Below are positions 56,801-64,000 of a stretch of DNA of 64,000 nucleotides, piece by piece. Source of the stretch: Manis javanica (lineage: Eukaryota; Chordata; Mammalia; Pholidota; Manidae). Under the pieces are notes generated by a model. The model was not told the origin of the DNA. It did no database searches and was given only the letters and a program-made list of their open reading frames with translations. Where the stretch lies: assembly GCF_040802235.1 (NCBI RefSeq), contig NC_133167.1:1255001-1319000 (forward strand), given 5' to 3'. Position numbers and translations under genes: made by a program. Each line of letters begins with the position of its first letter. Positions within the stretch are counted from its first letter, which is position 1.

Positions 56801-59800
56801 GCCACCTCCCAGGGTCCCTGGAGACGGTGCCCGGCTGTCCTCCTGACGTCTCCCCTGCTGGCTTCCCTGTGCCCCCGGCTCAGGGCCAGGGCTCCTTGAC
56901 TGGTACCTTGCCCTGCTCCCTGGCCTCTCAGGGTCCCACCGCCCCAGGCAGGGGTCCTTGGGCTCCAGGTGTCTCCTGCTCCCATCTGAGGTTCCAGCCC
57001 ACCTATCCTGAGCACCAGAGGGTGGCCCTGCTGGCTGCCTCTTGCAGTGGGCAGGTGGCACTCGGGACTCCCGCCCCGTCTTTGCTCTGGTCTTACCCTG
57101 CCCTCTGCCTGCACCCTGCTGGGGTCTCCCGACTCCCTCCTGGCTGCTGCCCTGCCCTGCGCCTGCTCCCTTTCTGGACGTAGCGTGTGTTGCTGGGGGA
57201 GTGCCCTGGCCTTTCTGGGAGGTCGGAGGCTCTGCTGGCCCTCCCGTGTGGGGTTGCTGCAGGTCTCTACTGTCCGGAATTCCTGGGCCTCCTGGTGAAT
57301 GCGCTGGCCTCCAGACGAGCCCTTCCCGCCTGCCCGGCTTCCCCTGGGGACTGAGGCCCCGTCCCTGTAGCTCAGGACAGTGACCTCTGTCTGCCTCCTC
57401 TTATGGTTGGTGGAGTAATATGCGGAGCTCAAACCACTCGTGCCGCCTCTCTGTGTGCCACGGTCACCCAGGACTTGCTATGGCTGTTCCAGGACAAGTA
57501 ATTGGTCTTCAGGCCTCTCGGTCTGATCGTTGTGGGACAAGAGCGACGGCTTGTAAGGTCTTCACTTGTTGCGGCAGAGACTGGAGGACCTGCTTTGGTT
57601 TCTAGAACTCTCTGGTTAACTTTTGTCTGGATGCTTCTGTGTGTATATGTTTTTGTAAGCTCACCAGAATGACAGCACATACCGTGCCATTCTGAACCTT
57701 TCAGAACTCTCTGTCGTTTCTCTGACCTGCCGTACGGCGTCCTACCAGTAGGTCTGAAATCTCAAGCTGCAGCCTTCACCAGTTACCCAGTATGCGTTTC
57801 ACAGCTCCTGACGTACTGCAGAATGGGTCTCCAGAAAACGTACCTGGAACGTGCTTCAGAAACTCTCCTGACCCCACAGCGCTCCTGCCTGCCTGGGGGC
57901 TCCCTGCATTTCCCAGGTGGGGCACCGTGGCTCAGGGAGCTCGACTTGCTGCAGGCCGCCTTGTGCTGCGAGGGTCCCACGTCTGCCTCCGGGAGGTGCG
58001 GCCCGCTGGCCTGGACACCCCCCCCCCCCCCGTGGCCCTGCGCCGCACCCCCCTGCCCTCCCTCCTTTCATGGGCTCCGGCTTGACCCCGGTGGGGTGGT
58101 CACCGCCTGCTGCAGCTGCCTCCCGCTGAGCCCGGACCAGCACCCTCCGTGACGCCCTCAGGTCGGCGTGCTCCGTGCCCTCCGCACCCTGTCTTTCTTT
58201 GCTCCTGCTGCCTTTGGGGTTGGGGTTCGCGCTCCATTCCTTCTTCTTGTGCACACGCCTGCCGGGTTAATTTTCATAAGAATGTCGGCGACCCTGTTTC
58301 CCCTCGACTCAGAATCTCCCAGTGCCTGACCTCTGTTTAGTCATGAACTTGAATTTCATTTCCTAGAATTAATTGGGTCCTGGTCATCCGGTTCTGCCTG
58401 CGCAGCAGGACACCAGACCGTCTCCTGGACCTGCTTCCTCCCCTCCCTGCCCAGTAATTACCAGAAAATCCTAGCGGTCACTTTCTGCCCCCCTCTGGGA
58501 AACGTTCTTTTAACTTTTCCAGGTTGTTATTTTTTATGGAGTTATATGTGATTCTTCTTAATATTAACTGCTGCTGGGTAGAGTGAGTGAAATATCATAT
58601 AAGGAAAGGTGACTGTCCTAACATCCTGACGTCTGCTGGGACCGAGCAGTGTGGTAGGCTTTTCCACTCCTTCCATTGATAATACAGTGTCATTTTCTAA
58701 ATGTAATCGGAAATGTGTGTTAATTTGATTGCTTATTGTGTCTAAGTATATGTTTTAAGATCATAATTTCACTAGTTATTTGGTTATGTTATCGGAGCGT
58801 AGATAAGGAGCCTGTAATTCCCTCAGTTTACCTATTGCAACATTCAGCTATTTTAGTTTATTAAATTGTTTTGTCTTTTCCTTCTTCCGGATTTTGCTCC
58901 TCCGCCCCGCTGAGGACATTTCCTAACAGTTTACAGTGGTGGTCATGTTTATTTTCATTTGAGTGCCATTTCATAATTTGGGGGACTCAAGTGAAAATTG
59001 TGACCATTTGTCTGAGATAATCTTTATAAACATGCCATTTACTAGTTATACACATTTTGTCCAGAACCTGAGCAAGTCTTTGGTTTAGAGCATTTTTGTG
59101 TCCAGTTTGTTACCTGTCTTGGTGTGGAATCGTGTGTGTGTGCTTGGCTAAGAGCCAAGCCGGATGGCATGTGGGGTTCAAACCCATGACCCCGAACTGG
59201 TGCCATGACTGGTTGCCTCGGGCCTCTGCTGGTGAGGGCTCAGAGCCCACGCACGAGCCTGCCACCCACTCGCCCTGTTTGCTTTGACTCCTGGGCAGTG
59301 TCTTTCTAATACAAAATCCCAGTGCTACAAAAATCGTGGGGTATGAGTTGGTGTGAGTAGTGTTCAGGCAGAACTTTGCAGTTCTGGGTAAACTGAAAAA
59401 CGTGCATTGGACATGCCACGGGAGAAAGTGTGGACGTTCTTTTAATTGGGAAGCAGTTTGAGTCATAAAAGATAATTCACATTTTATTTTTTTCTGTCTT
59501 TCCCCGCCTTGCTCTTTAAAAATATGTGGCCTAGACGTCCTATTTTAACCAAACTCTAGTACATTGTGTCTTCCTATTCGGGTGCTTTGGCATGTGAGGT
59601 TAGGAGGGTATATTATTCTCAGTCAGTGTTTGAATTCTTCTTAATTAGACTAAGTGCTCTGCGAACAGAATGTTTTCTTTCACCACTTTTGCTTCCTGAG
59701 TCATAAAAAGCTTCCGGTTTTGATCTTCACAATCCAGAATATATCGTGGAGGCTGGAGTCTTAGGGGTTGCTGGAGGTACAACACCTCTCATGATAGGTT

Positions 59801-61653
59801 TGCTTTTTAATAGTCATCACTTAAACTCAGAATAATAAATTGACAGTGCAGTTTAGCCATTTGAGCAAGTTGTAGAACAGTTGCAGTAAATTACTTTTTT
59901 AATCTTCAAAAACAGTGTGAAGCATATTTATTGAAGGATACACCCTGCTGGGGGCATTTTTATAGACTGTAGTTCTGGCAAACTAACGATAGGTGGTGCT
60001 GTTACCCGGTGTAGGCTGCACACGTTCCCTGGCCAGTAAGTTCTTCCACATTTTCCAGAATTTTTCTAGGTTTTTCAAACTATAGAGAAAACCAAATCAT
60101 ACCCTACTTTGATATTTGTTAACATTTAAAAATGTGAACTTTGGTTTTAGTTGAAATCATTCATTGTTTGGATCACTTTAAAAAATTACTCTTATATAAT
60201 AATTATAGAATAATTTTGTTTGTATTAAAAATAAGACTGCTTATACGTTTTTGATCCATGCTTACGAAAGATATGTTATATAACTTACTGTCATAACTAA
60301 GGAAAACTTCTTGTCCTGAATATGTGCGTTCCAGCTGCCCCGCATGCCTGGCAGGGCCCACTTACTATGTTTGGAAAACACTCCATTGTCCTGGCAGCTC
60401 CTGGGGAGTGAGCTTTGGTTATTGGATTATTAGTCATGGTGCAAGTGGTCTAGTTTTTACTGTTACTTGGATGGGCCTTTACTTGCTGTCCATGCACATT
60501 CAGCCTGCGGCAGGTTCTGATGCTCGGGGCCTCCGTGGAGGTGGGTCCGGGGACCACCGGGCCCAGGGTGGGAGCCGGACTGCTCTGACTGTGACACCTG
60601 CCCAGGGTGCCAGGGGACGCACGTGGGTCTGGGCTCTGCCTCACAAAGTGGCTGAGAGCCAGATGCATTGAAGGACTTCTACTTGGGCCATTACGAACAG
60701 AATCCTCTTCTGCTATTATAACTCATTAATGGGAAGGTGACCATTTAAAATAATTATATTCTTTGTTTTAAGCCCTTAAAAACAGAGACTTATTTTAATG
60801 TTTCTTTCTAAAAGCCCAGAAGATGTTTTTCAAGTATGGTAGTTATATTCAGACTACATTTAATTTAAAATAAGTAACTTATAACAAAGTGTAAATATTT
60901 TAGCATTCAGCAAAATAAAACAGTGAGGCAAGGAGAGAGTATCCTATGATTTGTATTCATTGGTGCAAGAGTTTAGACCTTTTATAGGCGGTGGTTCAGC
61001 AGGCCAGCCTGCGGGCTTCCCCTGACCCCCTGCCCTCGAGTCCCGTGTGCCCTTGTCAGCTCCCGCTCCTGGCGTCGTCAGACAGCTCCCCATCCAGGCA
61101 GGGCAGCCTGACGCCTGCTCTGTACCTCTGGAGTTACTCGTCTTTCCCTTGAGATTCATTAATTTTGCACGTTTTAATGAGGGCATACTATGTGCTCAGC
61201 ATTGTAACAGTCGTGTTTATTTTTGGCACTTTGTTCTTGATGTTCCCGAGTTTAAAGCATACTCTGGCACCTTTTTTGCTTCCAAAACTGCATCTATTCC
61301 CCAGAGGTCGCTGAGGCTTTGAAAGGCTCAACCTCAGGTTCTGCAGGTCATTTCAGAGAAGCACCTACATGCAAACAGGTGGTCCTTAGGGCGGAATTTG
61401 TGTTTCACTGTGACTGGCTGGGAATGAGTGGCATTTATTTGAATGTATGAATATTTAATATGGATGTTTTTAAAAATCAGCCTTAATAGCTTATTAATTT
61501 ACTTCTTTGGTTTTAATGTGAGCTGTATTTGTCTTATTTTGTAGGGTTCAGAATAAGCTGGAGGTGCTGAATCACACAACCATTCCCCTCTATCTCCCAG
61601 AAGTCACCATCGGAGCGCACCAGAGCAACCGAGTCTTCCACAGGTTCATGGAG
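38770..61653 (+). CDS. NDUFA10: NADH dehydrogenase 1 alpha subcomplex subunit 10 (3' end outside window)
   Basis: Accessory subunit of mitochondrial complex I, matrix side, with a deoxynucleoside-kinase fold but no known kinase role in the complex. Nine coding exons join in frame: 38770-38844, 43768-43936, 44651-44866, 47200-47286, 49833-49954, 51832-51911, 54030-54084, 55616-55701 and 61545-61653. That gives 999 nt and 333 codons. Human NDUFA10 has 355 residues, so one exon of about 22 codons lies past 64000. The N-terminus (1-39) is basic and amphipathic, as in a mitochondrial presequence, apart from Glu26. A P-loop-like GNLCSGKGK spans residues 64-72 and an ERS motif residues 160-162. All introns are GT-AG and the ATG context (GCCATGG) is strong. 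No stops or frameshifts, so the gene looks functional. Confidence 0.97.
40020..40385 (+). mobile_element. L2 LINE 3' end (intron 1)
   Basis: Matches the recalled L2 3' pattern: a CCTCCCTGCCTTC block, CAGCACTTATTTAATGAG, a GTATCCCCATTGTCTAAGGA block, and a CATAGCATAGGCTCCTAATAAATACTTGAAT end with GAATGAATGA. Plus orientation, highly diverged, as expected for a LINE that stopped moving before the eutherian radiation. Confidence 0.75.
40690..41290 (+). mobile_element. Ancient L1M-type fragment (intron 1)
   Basis: The blocks GGATCCCACATCACATTTAG, GATGACCTTGACAGCAG, TTTTTCTCATGATTGGAGCG, CCCACACCTAAGGAGTGGGA and AAGGCAGAGTATCTACAGAAAT occur in the order found in old mammalian L1 3' regions. A small tandem GGATCCCACCCAGGATCCCAC lies near 40720. 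Confidence 0.65.
41650..42740 (+). mobile_element. Ancient L1M-type fragments (intron 1)
   Basis: Contains CCTGGCAACCACTGATC, ATTCCATTGTATGAGTGTATCACAG, GACATCTTGGTTGCTTCC and TTGCCAACACTTCTTGG, standard marks of old L1 3' sequence. A second, similar segment follows at about 42530-42740 (GATATTATAAATGACATTTC, TAGGGTCGAGTTGCTAG). Confidence 0.65.
42741..43428. other. Intron 1, unassigned part
   Basis: Moderate GC with no recognised repeat or exon. A short GGTGGGGG-rich patch lies near 43080-43115. Confidence 0.4.
43429..43503. repeat. (ATCC)n microsatellite, imperfect
   Basis: Pure CATC/CCAT units to about 43451, then degenerate CTGT, CCGT and CATC units to about 43503, in intron 1 about 265 bp before exon 2. 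Confidence 0.9.
43505..43650 (-). mobile_element. Old interspersed repeat (intron 1)
   Basis: CCAGGCACTGTTCTGAACGC, AGCAGTGAACAGGAGACAAT and CCCTGTCCTTGTGAACCCAC follow a pattern repeated very often in mammals, also present at 46260-46960 and 56085-56650. I take it as an old LINE 3' end; family name and sense strand are not certain. Confidence 0.5.
43768..43936 (+). CDS. NDUFA10: NDUFA10 coding exon 2
   Basis: Acceptor TTTTCAG. Codes residues 26-81 plus the first base of Gly82, including the P-loop-like [14 protein letters not shown]. The first residue is Glu26, where the recalled human protein has Arg. Donor GTATGA. Confidence 0.96.
43937..44650. other. NDUFA10 intron 2
   Basis: 714 bp with standard ends (GTATGA ... 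CTCCTCAG). No repeat or RNA gene was recognised. Confidence 0.8.
44651..44866 (+). CDS. NDUFA10: NDUFA10 coding exon 3
   Basis: Acceptor CTCCTCAG. Codes residues 82-153 plus one base: [19 protein letters not shown], then [10 protein letters not shown] and the [16 protein letters not shown] helix typical of the deoxynucleoside-kinase family. The donor GTGCGG is weaker than the others. Confidence 0.96.
45536..45627. repeat. Short minisatellite (intron 3)
   Basis: Imperfect tandem units of the form CCAGG-TG-RTC (for example GGTGCATCCAGGCAGGTCAA) repeat about four to five times with spacings near 10-20 bp. Confidence 0.7.
46260..46960 (+). mobile_element. Old LINE-type repeat (intron 3)
   Basis: It begins with GAGTGTTCAGTGAGTGCCTGCAG and runs through GGATGAGGTCAGAGAAGTGG and GGGTTTGAGCAGAGGGCTTA to a block around GTGGTGGTCTT-like sequence near 46880. 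The order of blocks is that of a familiar long old repeat (see 56085-56650). Heavily diverged. Confidence 0.5.
46961..47199. other. NDUFA10 intron 3, 3' part
   Basis: AT-richer sequence before exon 4. The polypyrimidine tract and acceptor TTTACACAG are clear. Nothing else was seen. Confidence 0.6.
47200..47286 (+). CDS. NDUFA10: NDUFA10 coding exon 4
   Basis: Acceptor TTACACAG. Codes residues 154-182 plus one base: [20 protein letters not shown], then YGQGFIRKQ. This contains the ERS motif that in active deoxynucleoside kinases lies at the nucleoside site. Donor GTGAGT. Confidence 0.95.
48580..49200 (+). mobile_element. Old LINE-type repeat (intron 4)
   Basis: GAGGTGGCCAGTTGGTGATG, GTCAGGGCTGGAGACAGG, GTGAGAGATGAGGATGAGC and AGGACCTCAGAAGTGACTGTGA are consistent with the internal part of the same old repeat as in intron 3. 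Assignment is tentative. The rest of intron 4 (47287-48580 and 49200-49832) is unassigned GC-rich sequence. Confidence 0.4.
49833..49954 (+). CDS. NDUFA10: NDUFA10 coding exon 5
   Basis: Acceptor GCGTCCAG. Codes residues 183-223: [20 protein letters not shown] then [20 protein letters not shown], matching the kinase-fold beta strand (VIYVDVPV) and the LID-like helix. Donor GTACGT, phase 0. Confidence 0.96.
49955..51831. other. NDUFA10 intron 5
   Basis: 1.9 kb with donor GTACGT and acceptor CTGTGTAG. No repeat family or additional exon was recognised. Short open frames (for example plus 49745-50227, which reads through exon 5 into the intron) are not independent genes. Confidence 0.6.
51832..51911 (+). 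CDS. NDUFA10: NDUFA10 coding exon 6
   Basis: Acceptor CTGTGTAG. Codes residues 224-249 ([20 protein letters not shown] then VFCPQM) plus two bases of codon 250. Donor GTAAGC. Confidence 0.96.
51912..54029. other. NDUFA10 intron 6
   Basis: 2.1 kb, GC-rich, with several overlapping open frames on both strands near 53430-53960 and no recognisable domain. I see no clear mobile element. Confidence 0.6.
54030..54084 (+). CDS. NDUFA10: NDUFA10 coding exon 7
   Basis: Acceptor CTTACAG. Codes the end of Ser250 to residue 268 ([19 protein letters not shown]). Ser250 is reported as a PINK1-dependent phosphorylation site in the human protein. Donor GTAAGG, phase 0. Confidence 0.94.
54085..55615. other. 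NDUFA10 intron 7
   Basis: 1.5 kb. It holds an unexpectedly long antisense open frame (55268-54429, 279 codons) that I cannot identify, discussed under findings. No repeat was recognised. Confidence 0.6.
55616..55701 (+). CDS. NDUFA10: NDUFA10 coding exon 8
   Basis: Acceptor TCTTAG. Codes residues 269-296 ([20 protein letters not shown] then RTLHRLRM) plus two bases. Donor GTGAGT. A G-rich minisatellite begins 22 bp after the exon. Confidence 0.95.
55723..55960 (+). repeat. G-rich minisatellite next to exon 8
   Basis: About 5.5 units of 42-45 bp with consensus GCTGGCCTTCTGGGGGGTGC followed by TGGGGCCTGGGGTGGGAGTG. Units differ by substitutions and small indels. The array starts 22 bp after the exon 8 boundary and lies on the transcribed G-rich strand. 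Confidence 0.93.
56085..56650 (+). mobile_element. Old LINE-type repeat (intron 8)
   Basis: It begins TTATTCATTCAGCAAATACTTAG with CACGTGCTGGGCGCTGG, continues through GAGAAGGCCTTTCTTCC and GTGAGCACAGGGCAGTGAGG, and ends around CTCATTCTGGCTATTGTGAG. The blocks and order match the intron 3 copy at 46260-46960. This pattern is typical of a very common old mammalian repeat; exact family not assigned. Confidence 0.55.
56651..59129. other. NDUFA10 intron 8, unassigned part
   Basis: GC-rich to about 58200 (with a run of about 14 C at 58018-58031), then AT-richer. No gene, RNA or clear repeat was recognised. Open frames such as minus 57432-56797 have no domain. Confidence 0.45.
59145..59185 (+). 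other. tRNA-like A and B boxes, possible SINE remnant
   Basis: TGGCTAAGAGCC (59145-59156) resembles a pol III A box and GGTTCAAACCC (59175-59185) is a good B box, spaced more tightly than in a tRNA. No acceptor stem or CCA end is visible. It may be the head of a decayed tRNA-derived SINE; a functional tRNA is not supported. Confidence 0.3.
59300..61544. other. NDUFA10 intron 8, 3' part
   Basis: Mostly AT-rich with no gene. A small old-repeat piece with GAGGGCATACTATGTGCTCAGC lies near 61178-61200. A GC-rich patch at 60480-60620 is unassigned. Confidence 0.45.
61545..61653 (+). CDS. NDUFA10: NDUFA10 coding exon 9
   Basis: Acceptor TTTTGTAG. Codes residues 297-333 ([20 protein letters not shown] then [16 protein letters not shown]). 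Donor GTAAGA, phase 0. The final C-terminal exon was not found between 61654 and 64000. Confidence 0.95.
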
Positions 61654-63599
61654 GTAAGATCTCCGGAGCTGAGAGCCAGCCCACGGCGGTATGAACTCGA
61701 CGCTAGGAGAGTCACTGCTCTAAAAAATGGTTTTGTTGGTATTTTTCTTTTTGCTTCAGTGGAAGTTTCCTTTACACTGAGGTCGTCCTCCCTTTTCCCT
61801 TCCTCACGGCACGTCAAGCTGGGGCCGTGTCCCCGGGTCGTGCGCGGCAAGCTGTCCCCGGGGGCCAGTGTCGCGGCCACCCTCTCCATCAGCATGTCAT
61901 CTCGGAGTGAAGCGCTCTGTGCTTCAGTCTTTACATTTCTTCAGTGCCAAGTCTTACCTCTGCTTTGCCCTCCTCTTTGTGGCACCTCCGGCCACAAGCA
62001 AGGAAGGCACGTTTGAGCAGGGGGGTCCCTGAGCAAATGGGAGCACGCAGGGCTGGGGTGAGGCAGGGCTGGGCGAGGGTGGAGGCTGGGCTGCTCCACT
62101 GACGTCCTCTGATCTCTTTACGTCTTCAGTGAATTGGTTTCAGAATGGTTTGGAGCGTCATTTCAGGCAAGAGTGCACAGACTTGGAGAACACTTCTAAG
62201 TTCTGGGTGCAGCCCTCTCTGGGAACCCTGGTGTCAGTGGGCACTGAGCGTGCCATCCATCCCACACAGGTGGCGGGGCTTTGCTGTCGGCGAGCGCAGA
62301 GCGATTGTACTTGAAGCAGAACTCCCGCTAAGCCCTGAGCACTGAGTTAAATCCTGGTTAAGTATTTTCACGTTACCGTGCCTCTCACCTGCTGTGCGCC
62401 TTGGCAAGGACGCTGAGGGGTGCTGGGCACGTCCGTCCCGCTGTTTGCTTTCTTGCTTGGGGACTTGGTGTTTTCTTTTAAGCTAAGTTCTTTTGGTGGT
62501 TATGATGGTAAGTTTAGTCAGCCTAGAAGTTTGAGGAAATACATAAAACTGCAAAGGTGTCGCTCAGAGGCGCCTCCGGTTGGTGTTTCTGCACGCCCGT
62601 CTCTGGCCTGCGCAGGTGGCACATGCCTGCGGTTTCTCCCTCCCTCCTGAGTGGACGTGTGCGGGTCTGAAGCGTCGACTGTGTCCAGGGCTGGGATGCC
62701 TGCTCACTGCACCTGGTGACCGTTCCCGCTCTACTTTTAAGATTCACCAGCTCCTGTGGCATCATACACAGGCCTCACTTTCTCCTGTGTCGTCACAGCC
62801 ATGGCCTTGGTGTGTGTGTGTGAGCGTGTTTTTTCTTGTCATGTGTAACTGAACCTAATTTCCACATTCAGTTGAGGACTTTAGTTTTCTGGATTCTTGA
62901 GAGATTGGATGGTAATGTTCCCTTTTTGTAAGGTCCCTGTCAGGTTTCACCCTCAGGACCTCAGTTTTTATTGTCTGGCCGAGTTTGCATGGGCCGCTGA
63001 CTCTGGCCCCCCGATGTGGGCGGCTGACCCGCAGGGCTCTGCTGCAGTGTTTGAGAGGATGGATTCAGTTACGTTAATGGGGAGGGGGTATACAGTGTTC
63101 TATTTCTTCTTGGATTATATTTTGAAAGTTGCATTTTTCAAGGAATTTGCTCCCTTTCATTTAAATTTCCTAATTTCTGGCATGAAGTTGTGTAAAATGT
63201 CCTGTTCTGTGGTTTTAGCTCCGTTAGATGTGAGACTGACCACGTGCCTCCTTTGTCCCTGTTGCCGGGCCTTGGTGCCCCTTCCCTCTGGCAGGGGCTC
63301 ATCATTTGAGGGGGCCGTTCCCACTGCCCTCCCCGGGGCTCACTGCTGCCATGTAGGCCCATCGCCCTGTCCTTCTGCCCCAAGACTGTGCTGACAACGA
63401 GCTCTCACACTCAGTGTTTAAAATGGTCTCTATGATTTTGTCTGTTTTTATTTCGGAACGTTTCAAATTTGACAAAAATAACAAGAATAGAAAACCGGCT
63501 TTCTCTGAACCTTGGTGAGTAACTAATCCACAGGGTGCCCTGCCAGCGTGAGACTCTTCAGGTGGCCATTGCAGTGCAGTTCCTACTCCCGCCCCCTGG
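61654..63599. other. NDUFA10 intron 9 (partial)
   Basis: Begins with donor GTAAGATC. No sequence coding the expected C-terminus (rich in Pro, Gly, Tyr and Trp) was found in any frame, so the final exon is beyond 64000. Around 63420-63560 there is a weak old-L1-like stretch. Confidence 0.6.
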
Positions 63600-63735
63600 C
63601 CACCACCACGGAGTGAAAGTTGTCAGGCCCCTGTCCAGGCCTGCCCACTCAGACCCTCTGGAGATGGGGCCCAGAAGCCTGTTTTAAGGAGTCCTCCAGT
63701 CAGTCCTGGCGTAGGCGAAGGTGCGAGAACCAGCC
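63600..63735 (+). mobile_element. MER5-type hAT-Charlie MITE fragment
   Basis: CTCAGACCCTCTGGAGATGG, GGCCCAGAAGCCTGTTTTAA and a terminal GTGCGAGAACC fit the 3' half of the non-autonomous hAT repeat MER5 (consensus end GGTTGAGAACCACTG). The 5' terminal repeat is missing. Confidence 0.55.
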
Positions 63736-64000
63736 GGGAAGCGTGTTCCCACAGGGGGGACCCGTGTCCTCTCTGACCACAGCACAGCCACCAGGACCGG
63801 ACGTCCCCGCTCAGCGTGACTGTCTCTGGTCTGCGGGCCTGTCCCAGGGCCTTTCCTCAGAGAGAAAATCAATCCATGGCACCTCGTCTCCCTGGTCTCT
63901 GACTGCCAGTCCTCAGGCTTCCCCTGGCATTCATGACCTGAGACTTTTGAAGGTTACAGATGACAGGACAATTACTGTTTGAATGGCCCTCAGTTTGATT

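Noticed and set aside
56797-57432. 211-codon minus-strand frame in intron 8
   Set aside because: GC-rich intronic DNA, no domain, low-complexity Arg/Gly/Pro composition and no promoter or splice context.
58018-58031. Run of about 14 C as a regulatory G-quadruplex
   Set aside because: A homopolymer this long is likely a simple repeat or a sequencing uncertainty; no supporting context.
59145-59185. Functional tRNA gene
   Set aside because: A-B box spacing is too short and no cloverleaf stems can be formed.

Overview
The window is nuclear DNA of a placental mammal. The evidence is a multi-exon NDUFA10 gene with GT-AG introns, a CpG-island promoter, an olfactory-receptor pseudogene, and several age layers of LINE-1 (L1) insertions together with L2, LTR and probable hAT fossils. 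I see no Alu, B1/B2, BovB or typical carnivore tRNA-Lys SINE, so a primate, rodent or ruminant is unlikely, but I cannot name the species. The order and orientation (OR6B-like receptor upstream of NDUFA10, same strand) match what I know of human 2q37.3.

Layout. Positions 1-26.4 kb are AT-rich and almost entirely layered L1 debris on both strands, with four LTR fragments that look related (5.3, 9.4, 14.5 and 15.1 kb). The best-preserved mobile element is a minus-strand, apparently full-length L1 at 18959-24550. It is bounded by a 12-bp target-site duplication and sits inside the endonuclease region of an older L1. Its ORF1 and ORF2 are broken. Positions 26.4-32.7 kb are abruptly GC-rich: a 0.9-kb segment flanked by perfect 22-bp direct repeats holds an endogenous-retrovirus pro/pol remnant, followed by about 4 kb I cannot assign. 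Next come a possible orphan terminal exon of a small membrane protein (31756-31999, one in-frame TGA) and an OR6B-like receptor pseudogene (32328-32698). Positions 33-36.6 kb are more L1.

Positions 38.2-64 kb hold NDUFA10 on the plus strand. It has a CpG island with ETS and CRE motifs, an ATG at 38770 and nine coding exons to 61653. These encode 333 residues; the last roughly 22 residues and the 3' UTR lie beyond the window. The product is the deoxynucleoside-kinase-like accessory subunit of mitochondrial complex I. Its introns carry ancient L1/L2 fragments and three simple or minisatellite arrays, one starting 22 bp after exon 8.

No new multi-gene system is evident. The observations most worth checking are the orphan exon with its TGA, the ERV segment between 22-bp repeats, and the LTR cluster. 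All family names are by eye, from recalled consensus patterns.
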